A DNA stretch of 64,000 nt from Enterococcus hulanensis (GTDB taxonomy: Bacteria > Bacillota > Bacilli > Lactobacillales > Enterococcaceae): NCBI RefSeq assembly GCF_005405485.1, contig NZ_BJED01000004.1:62001-126000 (forward strand). The letters run 5' to 3'. Under the pieces are notes generated by a model. It was not told where the DNA came from, did not search any database, and worked only from the letters and a program-made list of their open reading frames with translations. The position numbers and the translations under genes are program-made. Shown here piece after piece: positions 54,247 through 63,812 of the stretch (position 1 is its first letter; each line of letters begins with the position of its first letter).

Positions 54247-55158
54247 ATGAAAATAAAAATTGAACGAACAAAAAAGCAACCGAAACCTAAAAAGCAAAAG
54301 AAAAGACCTACAATTAACGTGGGCATGCATAAAAAGCTGACACTTGTTTTATGGTTTGTATTAATTGGCAGTGTAGGTTTCGGCACTTATAAGAATTTTA
54401 CAGCCATCGATCGGCACACTGTGCATGAGAAAAAAGTCATTGAAACAAAGATAGTAGATACAAACCGGATTGAAAGCTTTGTGACGGCTTTCGCGACGGA
54501 TTATTATACTTGGCAACAAGGCCAATCCGCCATTGATCGTAGAAATGAGCAATTAAAGAACTATCTTACAAAAGAGCTGCAACAACTCAATTTGGAAATG
54601 GTGCGTTCCGATATTCCTACCAGCGCTACCGTTCAACGTATACAGATTTGGAGTGTCACGCGATCCGATGATAATGAATATGACGTACTCTTTTCAGTAG
54701 AACAACAGATAACTGAGAACAAGAAAAAAACTACTATCACTTCTACTTATAGCGTGCAAGTTTGTATGGATAAAGATGGAAATCTAGTAATTACGAAGAA
54801 CCCGACTATGAACAGTCAGCCTAAGAAATCAAGCTATCAACCAAAACCGCTTGAAAATGACGGCACGGTGGATGCCAGCCTAACAGCAGAGATCAATGGC
54901 TTTCTTGAAACATTCTTTAAGTTGTACCCAACTGCAACCGAAAAAGAGCTAGCTTATTATGTCAGCAATGACGCGTTACCAGTGATTCAGAAGAACTATG
55001 TCTTTGCGGAACTAGTTAACTCAATTTACTCCAAAAAAGATAAACAGATTTTTGCAAATGTGACTGTGAAATACTTAGATCAAGAAACTAAGACCACTCA
55101 CCTTGCACAATATGAACTGATCCTTGAGAAGCAGGATAACTGGAAAATAATACTATGA
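54247..55158 (+). CDS. tcpC: TcpC-family conjugation protein, Tn916 Orf13
   Basis: A 303-residue bitopic protein: a basic cytoplasmic segment rich in KKQPKPKKQKKRP, one membrane helix around residues 32-50, then two NTF2-like TcpC domains outside (FVTAFATDYYTW and FLETFFKLYPTA begin each). It is a scaffold of the transfer pore. The start is ATG 54247. It is the last transfer gene; cargo follows. Confidence 0.88.
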   Translation: MKIKIERTKKQPKPKKQKKRPTINVGMHKKLTLVLWFVLIGSVGFGTYKNFTAIDRHTVHEKKVIETKIVDTNRIESFVTAFATDYYTWQQGQSAIDRRNEQLKNYLTKELQQLNLEMVRSDIPTSATVQRIQIWSVTRSDDNEYDVLFSVEQQITENKKKTTITSTYSVQVCMDKDGNLVITKNPTMNSQPKKSSYQPKPLENDGTVDASLTAEINGFLETFFKLYPTATEKELAYYVSNDALPVIQKNYVFAELVNSIYSKKDKQIFANVTVKYLDQETKTTHLAQYELILEKQDNWKIIL

Positions 55159-55341
55159 TTTCTCAAAAAAATGAGAAATCACAACAAGTAGTTTGATTTG
55201 ACTGGAACTGATTAGAAGCAATACAGATCAATTACTTTTTGAAGGTAATTCAGGAGATAAGATTGCTAAACTAAATCATGAAAAATAACCTTTATATTAT
55301 AGGATATGGAACTCAGTAAACATTGATATATTTTTTTAGTA

Positions 55342-55935
55342 TCAATATCCTTTTACTCTAATAATTCCCAATTCAATAGCTTGAATAATTGCAGAAACAG
55401 TTGAATTTACCCCTAATTTATTATTTATGGAAACAAGATGATTGTTTACTGTTCTTCTACTAATATAAAGACGTTCTGCTATTTCCTGTTGCCTAAGACC
55501 TTCTGCGGCACATTTTAGTATCTCTTTTTCTCGTTCACTCAGAACATCTAATGTACTTTGGCACTTGGGTAGCAGATTATTTCCATGATGTATTTTTTTT
55601 AAATCATCATATAATTCTTCAATTGTTACATTTTTATTTAATAGTCCCCATGCTCCAGACTTTATTGCTTCATTCTTATATTCAATTAAATCAAAGCCCG
55701 ATAAAAAAACTACTTTTTGATACGGAAATTTTTCAAGAATTTCTTTAGATATATCAAATCCACTTAACTTTCCAATATGGATATCTAATAATACTAAATC
55801 TGGTTGATCATTTTTTAGTTTATCTAAAAATATTTCTGGCTCAGTAAAACTAATTATTGAGATATCCATTGGTCGAAATGCAATTTCCAGACTCTTAGAA
55901 AAAAGTGCATGATCATCTAGTAAATATACTTTCAT
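55342..55935 (-). CDS. NarL/LuxR-type response regulator of the lasso cluster
   Basis: A 197-residue response regulator: receiver domain with acidic pair Asp7/Asp8 and phospho-acceptor Asp51 in LVLLDIHIG, and a C-terminal LuxR helix-turn-helix (LSEREKEILKCAAEGL, then EIAERLYISRRTVNNHL). It overlaps the kinase gene by four nt and is divergent from the lasso genes. It most probably controls the lasso promoter near 58324, although the binding site is not known. Confidence 0.88.
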   Translation of the reverse strand: MKVYLLDDHALFSKSLEIAFRPMDISIISFTEPEIFLDKLKNDQPDLVLLDIHIGKLSGFDISKEILEKFPYQKVVFLSGFDLIEYKNEAIKSGAWGLLNKNVTIEELYDDLKKIHHGNNLLPKCQSTLDVLSEREKEILKCAAEGLRQQEIAERLYISRRTVNNHLVSINNKLGVNSTVSAIIQAIELGIIRVKGY

Positions 55936-57893
55936 GAACTTATATCCTCCTTTGCAATCGGTAAAGTTATTGCAAATTTTGTTCCATGCGGGTTTACAGA
56001 CGATACCTTCATTTTCCCGTCTAATGAATTAACTTCTTGATTTATTGATAAAATACCAAAATGCTTATTTTCAAACTCCCTAAGTTTTATCTTACTATAA
56101 TCAAATCCTGTACCGTTATCTTGTACAATGGCTTCAATGTAAAATTCACTTTGAATAAGTGCAACAAAAATTTCTGTTGCTTGAGAGTGTTTTAATGCAT
56201 TAGTTATTAATTCTTGCATAATTCGATAAATATGAAACTTCTCTTCTTTTTTTAAATGAGTTTCTTGTGGACAATAAAAATTAACAACTATAGATTTATG
56301 CTCTTCATTGAATTTATCACAAAGAATTCGGATACTTTGTGATAAAGGTGCAGTTTCAATTGTCGAAGGATATAGTTCAAATATTTTGTCTCTAAAGGTT
56401 TTATTTAAGGTATCAAAAGTTTCTAATACTAATTTCTTTGTTTCTACATTTTCAGTAGACATAGATTCGATTAATTTTTTTAAAGCTAAAATATTTTGCA
56501 AAACATTGTCATGGATAAAAAATGAAAAATCTTTATGAAAATTTTGCACCATGTTTAAATATTCATAATTCACGTATTCATCATAAGATAAACTTTCTAT
56601 TTTTAGAGCTTCTTGTTTAACATCATATAATCGTTCATTTTCAATAATTATTTTACCAACAACACAAACTAAATCATTTATTTCTTCACATTTCACATTT
56701 TCCAAATCATGGCTTCCCCCTTTATCAATGAGTAACCAACCTAAAATATGTTTATTCTCAAAAAAAGTAAATTTTCTAAATACATTGTTGTGATAATGGA
56801 ATATGTTAGAGTTGAGTTCAAATTCATCAATAATTTTATTTGTTAAAATCAATCTGGAAAGTTCCCCTGAGCTAGACAAAATATAAGGTTGGTGTTGATC
56901 TTTCCAAACCATTAAATAGCTATCTATTTCATAATGCTGTAATAAAATTTTACTAATTAAAGTACTCACTGAAGACAAAGTTTTTTCTTTACTGATAGTT
57001 TGCACAAGTTCAATTTTTTCTTTTTGAAACTCTTTTTTTCTTTGTTGAATTCGTCTCACTTCAATACTACTCAGATACCAATTCTTCAAATAAAGGATGA
57101 ACAAAATCAAGCCATAAAAAATAGAAATAAAATAGATATCAAATATAGATAACCGGAGAAAATAATAATTAATAATGAAGAAGACTCCTATACAAATAAT
57201 ATGAGTAAACAAATTTATAAAAATCGTAACTTTGTTTAGGCGAATTTCATTACGCTTTATTAAAATAATACCGACTGTAAGTGGAATAAAAAAAAGAATT
57301 AATCCACTTAATATTGAAGTAGAAATAATTAACGAAAACAGTGCCAAAATTAATATTCGAATTAAAAGAATCTGCTCTTTTTTAGTCTGAATAGTTAATC
57401 GATCTTTTCCTTTGAAATATAGAAATAGGCAACTAATTATATCTAAAACAAGTACTGTGCTTACCATCCACTTGAATTTTTCAAAATTCATCAACAACAA
57501 CATGGCAACAATAGTAGATTGTACAAATAAAATTCGATTAACTCTAATTGAAATAGATGAGGCTGAAATTAAATTGAAAGTGCAAAAAAATTTATAAATG
57601 AGATATGGTAAAAAGGAAATTAATATATTTTTAACAGGATAAATAAAAGAATAATGTAATAGTCCCAATACTAAGGAAATAGCAGTAAAGAAAGTAAGGA
57701 TTGCAAAGTATCTAATCCTTTTAATATCTCTAGAAATGAAAATAATGATAGCACAAAAAAGGATAAGCCCAACAATAATCGGTATAACAATTGTTGCTTG
57801 CGATTCATACAAATTGTCCTTCTGCTTAATAGTAAGTAGAGATATCACCAAGAATACAAACAAGGATGACAAGTAAATAAATTTTTCTTTCAT
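55932..57893 (-). CDS. membrane sensor histidine kinase of the lasso cluster
   Basis: A 653-residue kinase. About ten membrane helices in the first 280 residues resemble the ComP-type peptide-sensing kinases. A linker, GAF-like region and HisKA_3-type dimerisation helix with the phospho-His in FFIHDNVLQN follow. The HATPase domain shows ELITNALKHS (N box) and VQDNGTGFDY (G1 box). Together with the LuxR-type regulator it forms a two-component system; the peptide product itself could be the signal, but this is inference. Confidence 0.85.
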   Translation of the reverse strand: MKEKFIYLSSLFVFLVISLLTIKQKDNLYESQATIVIPIIVGLILFCAIIIFISRDIKRIRYFAILTFFTAISLVLGLLHYSFIYPVKNILISFLPYLIYKFFCTFNLISASSISIRVNRILFVQSTIVAMLLLMNFEKFKWMVSTVLVLDIISCLFLYFKGKDRLTIQTKKEQILLIRILILALFSLIISTSILSGLILFFIPLTVGIILIKRNEIRLNKVTIFINLFTHIICIGVFFIINYYFLRLSIFDIYFISIFYGLILFILYLKNWYLSSIEVRRIQQRKKEFQKEKIELVQTISKEKTLSSVSTLISKILLQHYEIDSYLMVWKDQHQPYILSSSGELSRLILTNKIIDEFELNSNIFHYHNNVFRKFTFFENKHILGWLLIDKGGSHDLENVKCEEINDLVCVVGKIIIENERLYDVKQEALKIESLSYDEYVNYEYLNMVQNFHKDFSFFIHDNVLQNILALKKLIESMSTENVETKKLVLETFDTLNKTFRDKIFELYPSTIETAPLSQSIRILCDKFNEEHKSIVVNFYCPQETHLKKEEKFHIYRIMQELITNALKHSQATEIFVALIQSEFYIEAIVQDNGTGFDYSKIKLREFENKHFGILSINQEVNSLDGKMKVSSVNPHGTKFAITLPIAKEDISS

Positions 57894-58323
57894 AAACTTC
57901 CCTCCAATCTAATTATTTCTTCACCATCATATAAGTTATTATTTTTCAAAGAATACGGAATTGGATATCAGAATTTGTAATTCGATCAAACTCATTCTTA
58001 AAACCAATCCTCTTTATAAAAGCTTATAAATCATCAATATCTAAATTTTTGGTGCTTCATAAGCGCGTAAATAATGGGGGTTCTATTTTTATTCATCTCT
58101 AAGTATATTTTAATCTACAACTTAATCATACTCCTTCTTAAATAATTGCACAATGTACTCATTACAAGAAAAAACTCTTCTTGTAAAATTAATACATCAG
58201 TTAGAGAAAGGATATATATTAATCGTTATTTATGAGAGTTTCTCTAAAAAAGAAATATCCAAACATAAAGATAACAAATCACAACAATGCACTTTTCTGA
58301 TTTAGGAAGTTTTATTTTTGTGT

Positions 58324-58352
58324 TTGACAAGCATATCGACAATGTCTATTTT
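58324..58352 (+). promoter_or_regulatory. promoter of the lasso operon
   Basis: TTGACA (58324-58329), 17 nt and TATTTT (58347-58352). GACAA and GACAAT recur within the region and might be regulator contacts. The transcript would have a leader of about 80 nt. Confidence 0.6.
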
Positions 58353-58377
58353 TGAGCACTTGGCAACCAAAGTAACT

Positions 58378-58405
58378 ATTTTCTAATGTGAATGAATTAG
58401 AAAAT
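58378..58405 (+). promoter_or_regulatory. inverted repeat in the lasso precursor leader
   Basis: ATTTTCTAAT and ATTAGAAAAT pair perfectly over an 8 nt loop in the 5' leader, 35 nt before the precursor start. It could be a regulator site or an RNA stem protecting the transcript. Confidence 0.5.
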
Positions 58406-58439
58406 TTAGTGTACAGAAAATAAGTAGGAGGTGAACTCT

Positions 58440-58577
58440 ATGAAAACACAAAATTACAGTAAACCATCAATCGAAAAAATTGCAGGTTTCAAAGAATCTA
58501 CTCGTGGTCTTTGGACAGGTAAATTTAGAGATGTATTTGGTGGGCGTGCTCTTTTCCAAATTGTAATTTATTACTAG
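58440..58577 (+). CDS. lasso peptide precursor
   Basis: A 45-residue precursor with a strong AGGAGGTG ribosome site. The 22-residue leader contains the YxxP motif (Tyr6-Ser-Lys-Pro9) recognised by RRE proteins and Thr at position -2 (Thr21). The predicted core begins at Gly23; Asp31 is core position 9, giving a nine-residue macrolactam ring GLWTGKFRD and a tail VFGGRALFQIVIYY of 14 residues. There is no Cys, so a class II lasso without disulphide. Calculated monoisotopic mass of the threaded product is about 2687.4 Da (23 residues less one water). The core is not one I recognise. Confidence 0.9.
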   Translation: MKTQNYSKPSIEKIAGFKESTRGLWTGKFRDVFGGRALFQIVIYY

Positions 58578-58607
58578 GATAGAAGAATTGGAAATAATTA
58601 AGCCAGT

Positions 58608-58641
58608 GGTCATCGAATTATGCGATTCGATGACCTTTTTT
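58608..58641 (+). terminator. attenuator between precursor and lasso cyclase
   Basis: GGTCATCGAAT and ATTCGATGACC form an 11 bp stem with a 6 nt loop, then six T residues. Partial readthrough would give far more precursor than enzyme transcript, as is common in RiPP clusters. Confidence 0.85.
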
Positions 58642-58674
58642 ATAATCTGGATAATCTTTAGGGAGGTGCTTCTA

Positions 58675-60462
58675 ATCGCTGTAAACAAATCAAATACATC
58701 AATATCTGAAAAAGAAACAATGTTTCAAAAACGGATTACTACAAACTACACTAATATACTCCTTGTCTCCAATGTAGAGTACACTCAACATACTCATAAT
58801 CAATTTGAAATCTACTGCATTTCTTCTGAATACTCGAGGATATTTTGTAATAAAGAACAATTTAATTACTCTTCCACAGAAAATACATTGGAACATCTTC
58901 AGAAAAATATTTTCAAAGGTATATTTGTTTTAATAACTGGAGAAGGGCTATTCATGGGAGGACCATTATTTGATGTTTCTCTTTCATGGGTGGATTTAAC
59001 TAATGAACTAATCATTAGTGATTCATCAACAAATATCGCATTATTTCTTGATTTACCAATTTCAAAATCGGCAATTGCATTGAATCTAATTCATAATTTA
59101 CCATATTATCCATTTCAAAATATACCATTGTGGGAAAAAGTCAATACGATCCAACCATTCTATATTTTGAAATGTACAACAAATGGAATCTTAGAAACAA
59201 TACAAACTTGGACGCCTCCAAATCTAGAAAATAAGGTCGAATCTATTTATCCCAAAATAAGAGAACGTCTTCTAGAAATCCTTAGTCAAAATACCGTTAA
59301 TTACTCTGAGATATCTGCTGATCTATCGGGTGGAGTTGATTCAGCAACAATTATTTACATTTTAAAAGCTCTTCAAGCTAAAATTAAACTTTATCACGCA
59401 AACGCTGACAGTGAATGGAATAGTGATTCTACATGGGCAAAATTAATCTCAAACGATATTAACACCATGTTTACTTCATTACCATCACTAGGTAGCTCAG
59501 GAAATAATTTTAAAATAGATATAGATTACTCCAATTCTGTGCTGCCAGATTCTCCCCTATTTTGGGCAGATACTGAAGGATATGTTGAATCTATAGAAAG
59601 TGCAGCATTGACTCCAGCAAATGCCACTCATTTTACTGGTCTTGGTGGGGATGAATTATTCACCCCTATGCCTGCCAACGCATGGTCTCTTGTACGCCAA
59701 AATAAATTACGCAGTATAGACTTAGGTTTACGATATTGTTTACTAAATCGGATTCCAATTTCAGTTGGGACAGTAGATCTAATAAATAATACTTCCTTTA
59801 AAGAAGCTGTAAAAAACGAAATAGATAAAGGGTTTGGCTATACTAAAACAACTCGTCAAAGTTCTACACTTAATTGGTGTGGTCCTGTCACAGTACCAAA
59901 TTGGCTTACGAAGCCTTATCGAGAATTAAGTTACAACGCTCTAATAAAAAAATTAGACAACACATTGGATTCCTTAGACTCTGATCGTTCTCGACACCAG
60001 ATGATTGAGTCTCTACTCTTTCAAAGACATTTGATAACCCAGATTAATAACCTATATGGTGTTAACGGTATGACTTGGCAAGCTCCTTTTTTAGATGTAG
60101 ACATTATTAATTATTCTTTAGCTATACCAGCTCGTTATAGACAAGATCATAATATAACAAAATCAATTTTATATAATTCTACTAAAGGACTTGTTTCAAA
60201 AAATATTTTTACACGTGGGTTTAAAGGAGATTATTCCACTGGTTTGTATAAAAGCTACAAGGAAGCTGTAAAGAAGTATTCCCAGAAAGTGCACCAATTT
60301 AAGCTAGTTGAGTTGGGAATTATAGATGCAGATATACTAATTTCTGAATTATCAATGCCTTCTGCTCTACATACTAGAGTTGAAGCTGTTGAGAGATTAG
60401 CAGCTGTTGAACGCTGGCTTCGTGTAGCTTTAAAAAAAATAGAAAAAATGAAAGAAAATTAA
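58675..60462 (+). CDS. lasso cyclase, asparagine synthetase-like (C protein)
   Basis: A 595-residue ATP-dependent enzyme that adenylates the Asp9 side chain and joins it to the core N-terminus. The N-terminal glutaminase-like domain lacks the catalytic Cys2. The synthetase domain has the PP-loop LSGGVDSAT (about residues 217-225) and GLGGDELF downstream. The start is unclear: GGGAGGTG at 58661-58668 is followed in frame by ATC 58675 (seven nt on), with no ATG, GTG or TTG suitably spaced. GTG 58666 and ATG 58720 are poor alternatives. I use the ATC. Confidence 0.88.
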   Translation: MAVNKSNTSISEKETMFQKRITTNYTNILLVSNVEYTQHTHNQFEIYCISSEYSRIFCNKEQFNYSSTENTLEHLQKNIFKGIFVLITGEGLFMGGPLFDVSLSWVDLTNELIISDSSTNIALFLDLPISKSAIALNLIHNLPYYPFQNIPLWEKVNTIQPFYILKCTTNGILETIQTWTPPNLENKVESIYPKIRERLLEILSQNTVNYSEISADLSGGVDSATIIYILKALQAKIKLYHANADSEWNSDSTWAKLISNDINTMFTSLPSLGSSGNNFKIDIDYSNSVLPDSPLFWADTEGYVESIESAALTPANATHFTGLGGDELFTPMPANAWSLVRQNKLRSIDLGLRYCLLNRIPISVGTVDLINNTSFKEAVKNEIDKGFGYTKTTRQSSTLNWCGPVTVPNWLTKPYRELSYNALIKKLDNTLDSLDSDRSRHQMIESLLFQRHLITQINNLYGVNGMTWQAPFLDVDIINYSLAIPARYRQDHNITKSILYNSTKGLVSKNIFTRGFKGDYSTGLYKSYKEAVKKYSQKVHQFKLVELGIIDADILISELSMPSALHTRVEAVERLAAVERWLRVALKKIEKMKEN

Positions 60463-60507
60463 TGCTTATTAACTTGTAGTTATTTTCTAAAAAAGGGAGG
60501 AATAAGA

Positions 60508-60759
60508 TTGATGAGAAAAGTAAAAAGAGAGCTAAAAATTATTAGTCAAGATGATGGAGCAGTCGTTTTGGATAAAAGTAGAGGAATTTATTTTCAAATA
60601 AATGCTTCTGGAGTTGCTATGTTAGAAGGTTTGAGTAAAGGATTGACTGTAGAAGAATTAGCACTACAATTGGAAACCTCTTTTTCTCTAGATAAAGCTC
60701 AAGCGAAAGCAGATGTTGCTGAGTTTATGACTCTTTTAAAGGAGATGAAACTTGCATAA
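60508..60759 (+). CDS. lasso RRE protein (B1, PqqD-like)
   Basis: An 83-residue RiPP recognition element of the PqqD fold: ELKIISQDDGAVVLDKSRGIYFQINASG is the winged-helix strand region, followed by helices TVEELALQLETSF and ADVAEFMTLLKEM. It binds the leader and presents it to the peptidase. GGGAGGA is followed by TTG 60508 at seven nt and ATG 60511 at ten; either could start. It overlaps the next gene as TAATG. Confidence 0.88.
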   Translation: MMRKVKRELKIISQDDGAVVLDKSRGIYFQINASGVAMLEGLSKGLTVEELALQLETSFSLDKAQAKADVAEFMTLLKEMKLA

Positions 60760-63050
60760 TGAATATCCAACTTTTCCCAGAACAAATAGATCCAGTACCT
60801 TTTAGTGCAAGATTTCTGGCTCGCTTGAGTTTAATACTGTCTGCACCGCTTAATTGGATGTCTCCTGGGAGAATTGAAAAAATTTTATTAAAATTGATAA
60901 AAAACAATCCTCCCGCATCAGAAAAACAGGTAAAGATTGCACGAAACGCAGTGTGTATCGTAAGTAGTAGATGTAGAAGTCAAGAAGGATGTCTTAGACG
61001 ATCACTTGCTGTTGTATTAGTACTATGGCTACAACGTAAATCAGTAAGTTGGTGTACAGGATATGCACAAGAACCATTTAGAGCACATGCCTGGGTAGAG
61101 TTAAATGAATGTCCCATTGGAGAGCCAGCAGAAGTTCAGATATATTCTAAAGCGATATGTGTTCCACATCATTCAAATGATATCCTCAGAAAGGAGTCGT
61201 ATTTGAAGAAAATGAAACAAGAAACTATAGAACGTAAAAAAAAAGAATCCGAAATTATTCATTCGGAAAATCATACACCTTCAGTAAACATTAGATCGCT
61301 GTTTGCATTAGCAAAGGGACACAACTGGGAATTCATTTGCGTTGGAATACTAGGGTTAATCAGTGCAGCTTTAACTCTCGTTCAACCTAACCTTGTTGCC
61401 AATTTAATTGACCAATCAGATACAGGAATTAAGATTAATTCAAGTTTAGGCATTCTCATTATAGTGTTGATACTATCAACGATTTTAACAGCTATCCAGT
61501 ATTATTTGCTACAAATAATTGGTGAAGGAGTCGTTTTTAAAGCACGCAAAAGTTTAATTAGTCACTTATTAAGATTACCAATTCATGAATATGATACACG
61601 AAGTGTAGGCGATCTACTGAGCAGAGTTAGTGGTGATTCTTCTAAATTGAGAATGGCTTTGATACAAGTAAGTATTGCGCTAAGTAGTGGTTTTTTAGTC
61701 GTCATTGGAGCAGCTGTCGGTATGATTTTGAGAGATTCTCTGCTATTTATTTTGGCTCTTTCAACAGTTTGTGTATCATTTATCGGGACTATCATTATGA
61801 GCAAATCCATACAAAAAGCTAGTTTTTCTGCACAAAAAGAATTAGGGAAATTAAGTGGAGATATCGAACGTGATTTACATGCTATTAGAACTATTCGTGC
61901 AACAAATGCAACAGATCTAGAAGAGAAAAAATCTAAACTTCAAGCAGAACGATTGCGTAATATTGGAATAAGATTAGCAAAAATACAAGCGTTCATGGCC
62001 CCTGTTTCCAATATGACTCTGCAATTATCTGGTCTAATTGTGCTGGGAATAGGTGGGTACCGTGTATCCGTTGGATTAATGTCTGTAGCTGATTTAATTG
62101 CATTTGCTTTGCTACTCTATACAATGATTGGTCCCATAGGACAAGTTTTCAATGCTTTCGGAGGTGTTGGAGAATCACTCGGTGCTTTTGCTAGAATTCG
62201 CGAATTATTAGAACTTGCATTAGAAAGTGATTATGATGTTACCCCTGTCATACCTCCTATTTCGAATTTAATAGCTGAAGAAGCTGCAGTTTATTTTGAA
62301 AACGTCAGCTTTGGCTATAATAAAATGAAATTTGGGTCTGACCCTAAGGAGCAAGAAGAAAATATGATTCTTAAAGAAGTGACATTATGTGCAGAAAAAG
62401 GAAAAAGAACTGCAATTGTGGGTCCCTCTGGTGCTGGAAAGAGCACCATGCTTCAATTAATTGAAAGATTTTATGATCCCGACAGTGGTCAGATATTCGT
62501 TCAAGGTAAGGATTATAGACATTATAGTAGAGAAGAGCTTCGAAGCTGCATCACTTATGTTGAACAAGATGCTCCCGTTATTTCTGGAACACTACGTGAC
62601 AATCTACTTTTGGGAAATCCTGAAATATCTGATTCAAACTGCATCAAAGTATTAGAAGAGGTTAATCTTCATCATTTATTAGAACGAGATTCTAAAGGAC
62701 TTGATACACAAGTTGGAGAGTCTGGAGCAAATCTCTCTGGCGGAGAAAGACAACGTTTAGCGATGGCACGTTCGCTTTTGTCATCTGCAGAAATTGTTTT
62801 ACTAGATGAATTAACCTCTAATTTGGATAGCTTAAATGAATTAGGAATGAAAAAAGCAGTGGATAAATTGAAAGGTAAAAAAACAGTTATCGTTGTAGCA
62901 CATCGTCTATCTACAATAATTGATTCTGATATCATTTATGTTCTTGAACACGGTAGAGTTGTCGGTTCAGGGAATCATAATGAGTTACTTGATACAGTTC
63001 CACTTTATCGGGAATTAGCGAAAGAACAATTTGTGGATAGAGAAGTATAA
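60759..63050 (+). CDS. lasso leader peptidase (B2) running in frame into an ABC exporter (D)
   Basis: A 763-residue continuous frame. Residues 1-140 are a transglutaminase-like leader peptidase with Cys78 (QEGCLRRSL) and His110 (FRAHAWVEL); Glu122 in IGEP lies where an acidic third residue is expected. Residues ~170-460 are a six-helix ABC membrane domain and 500-760 an ATPase with Walker A GPSGAGKSTM, signature LSGGERQRLAM and Walker B VLLDELTS. In known clusters B2 and D are separate. An AAGGAG at 61191-61196 and TTG at 61203 (codon 149) could also start the exporter separately. Confidence 0.88.
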   Translation: MNIQLFPEQIDPVPFSARFLARLSLILSAPLNWMSPGRIEKILLKLIKNNPPASEKQVKIARNAVCIVSSRCRSQEGCLRRSLAVVLVLWLQRKSVSWCTGYAQEPFRAHAWVELNECPIGEPAEVQIYSKAICVPHHSNDILRKESYLKKMKQETIERKKKESEIIHSENHTPSVNIRSLFALAKGHNWEFICVGILGLISAALTLVQPNLVANLIDQSDTGIKINSSLGILIIVLILSTILTAIQYYLLQIIGEGVVFKARKSLISHLLRLPIHEYDTRSVGDLLSRVSGDSSKLRMALIQVSIALSSGFLVVIGAAVGMILRDSLLFILALSTVCVSFIGTIIMSKSIQKASFSAQKELGKLSGDIERDLHAIRTIRATNATDLEEKKSKLQAERLRNIGIRLAKIQAFMAPVSNMTLQLSGLIVLGIGGYRVSVGLMSVADLIAFALLLYTMIGPIGQVFNAFGGVGESLGAFARIRELLELALESDYDVTPVIPPISNLIAEEAAVYFENVSFGYNKMKFGSDPKEQEENMILKEVTLCAEKGKRTAIVGPSGAGKSTMLQLIERFYDPDSGQIFVQGKDYRHYSREELRSCITYVEQDAPVISGTLRDNLLLGNPEISDSNCIKVLEEVNLHHLLERDSKGLDTQVGESGANLSGGERQRLAMARSLLSSAEIVLLDELTSNLDSLNELGMKKAVDKLKGKKTVIVVAHRLSTIIDSDIIYVLEHGRVVGSGNHNELLDTVPLYRELAKEQFVDREV

Positions 63051-63100
63051 TTTCCCATTTGTAAGTACAATAAATAAAAAATTTTAAAGGAGTTGTACTA

Positions 63101-63808
63101 TTGAAAAATATTATAATATCAAATGTATGCAAGCAGCATAAAAATAAAAATATACTGGAAAATATAACCTTCAAAGCTACAGAAGGACGTATAACAGCTT
63201 TTCTTGGTCCAAATGGAGCTGGAAAGAGCTCTACACTTAGAATCCTACTTGGTTTAGATCGCCCTTCATCTGGAACAGCAACTTTCGAGAACAAAAAATA
63301 TAGTAATTTCACTTTTCCATTACAAATTGTCGGATCAGCATTCGATGGAATTGGTGGAACCCCATCAAGAAAAGTTCAAACACATCTGAAAATTATAGCG
63401 AAAAGTAATAATATACCAAATAAACGCATTTCAGAAGTTTTAGATATTGTTAATCTATCAAAAAAAAGGCATTCACAACTTGGAACCTTATCTTTAGGTG
63501 AAGGACAAAGGTTAGGTATTGCTATTGCTCTACTGGGTGATCCTCAGTATCTTGTTCTTGACGAACCAACAAACGGATTGGATCCCATAGGTATAAAATG
63601 GTTTAGAAATTTTATTCGTGAACAAGCTAATCAAGGAAAGACTGTATTACTCTCCTCACACTATCTTACTGAAATCGAAGCTATTGCGGACGACGTTGTT
63701 ATCATTAATAACGGGCAGATTGTTGTAACCGGTGAGCTTCATGAAGTGATGCAAAGTATTGAAACCTTAGAAGATGTATTCTTTCTACTTACTGAGGGAG
63801 GAAATTAA
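63101..63808 (+). CDS. ABC transporter ATPase, probable lasso immunity
   Basis: A 235-residue ATPase with Walker A GPNGAGKSST, signature SLGEGQRLGI and Walker B LVLDEPTNGLDPIG followed by the H-loop SSHYLTEIEA. This is the bacitracin/lantibiotic-immunity type of ABC-2 ATPase. TTG 63101 follows AAAGGAG. With the permease that follows it probably removes the mature lasso peptide from the membrane, complementing the exporter. Confidence 0.85.
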   Translation: MKNIIISNVCKQHKNKNILENITFKATEGRITAFLGPNGAGKSSTLRILLGLDRPSSGTATFENKKYSNFTFPLQIVGSAFDGIGGTPSRKVQTHLKIIAKSNNIPNKRISEVLDIVNLSKKRHSQLGTLSLGEGQRLGIAIALLGDPQYLVLDEPTNGLDPIGIKWFRNFIREQANQGKTVLLSSHYLTEIEAIADDVVIINNGQIVVTGELHEVMQSIETLEDVFFLLTEGGN

Positions 63809-63812
63809 TCAT

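Larger units (their letters stand above)
57894..58439. other. divergent intergenic region before the lasso precursor
   Basis: About 550 bp, very AT-rich, with no intact gene. It holds promoters for the kinase-regulator pair (minus) and for the lasso operon (plus). The lasso promoter and an inverted repeat are given separately. Confidence 0.6.
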
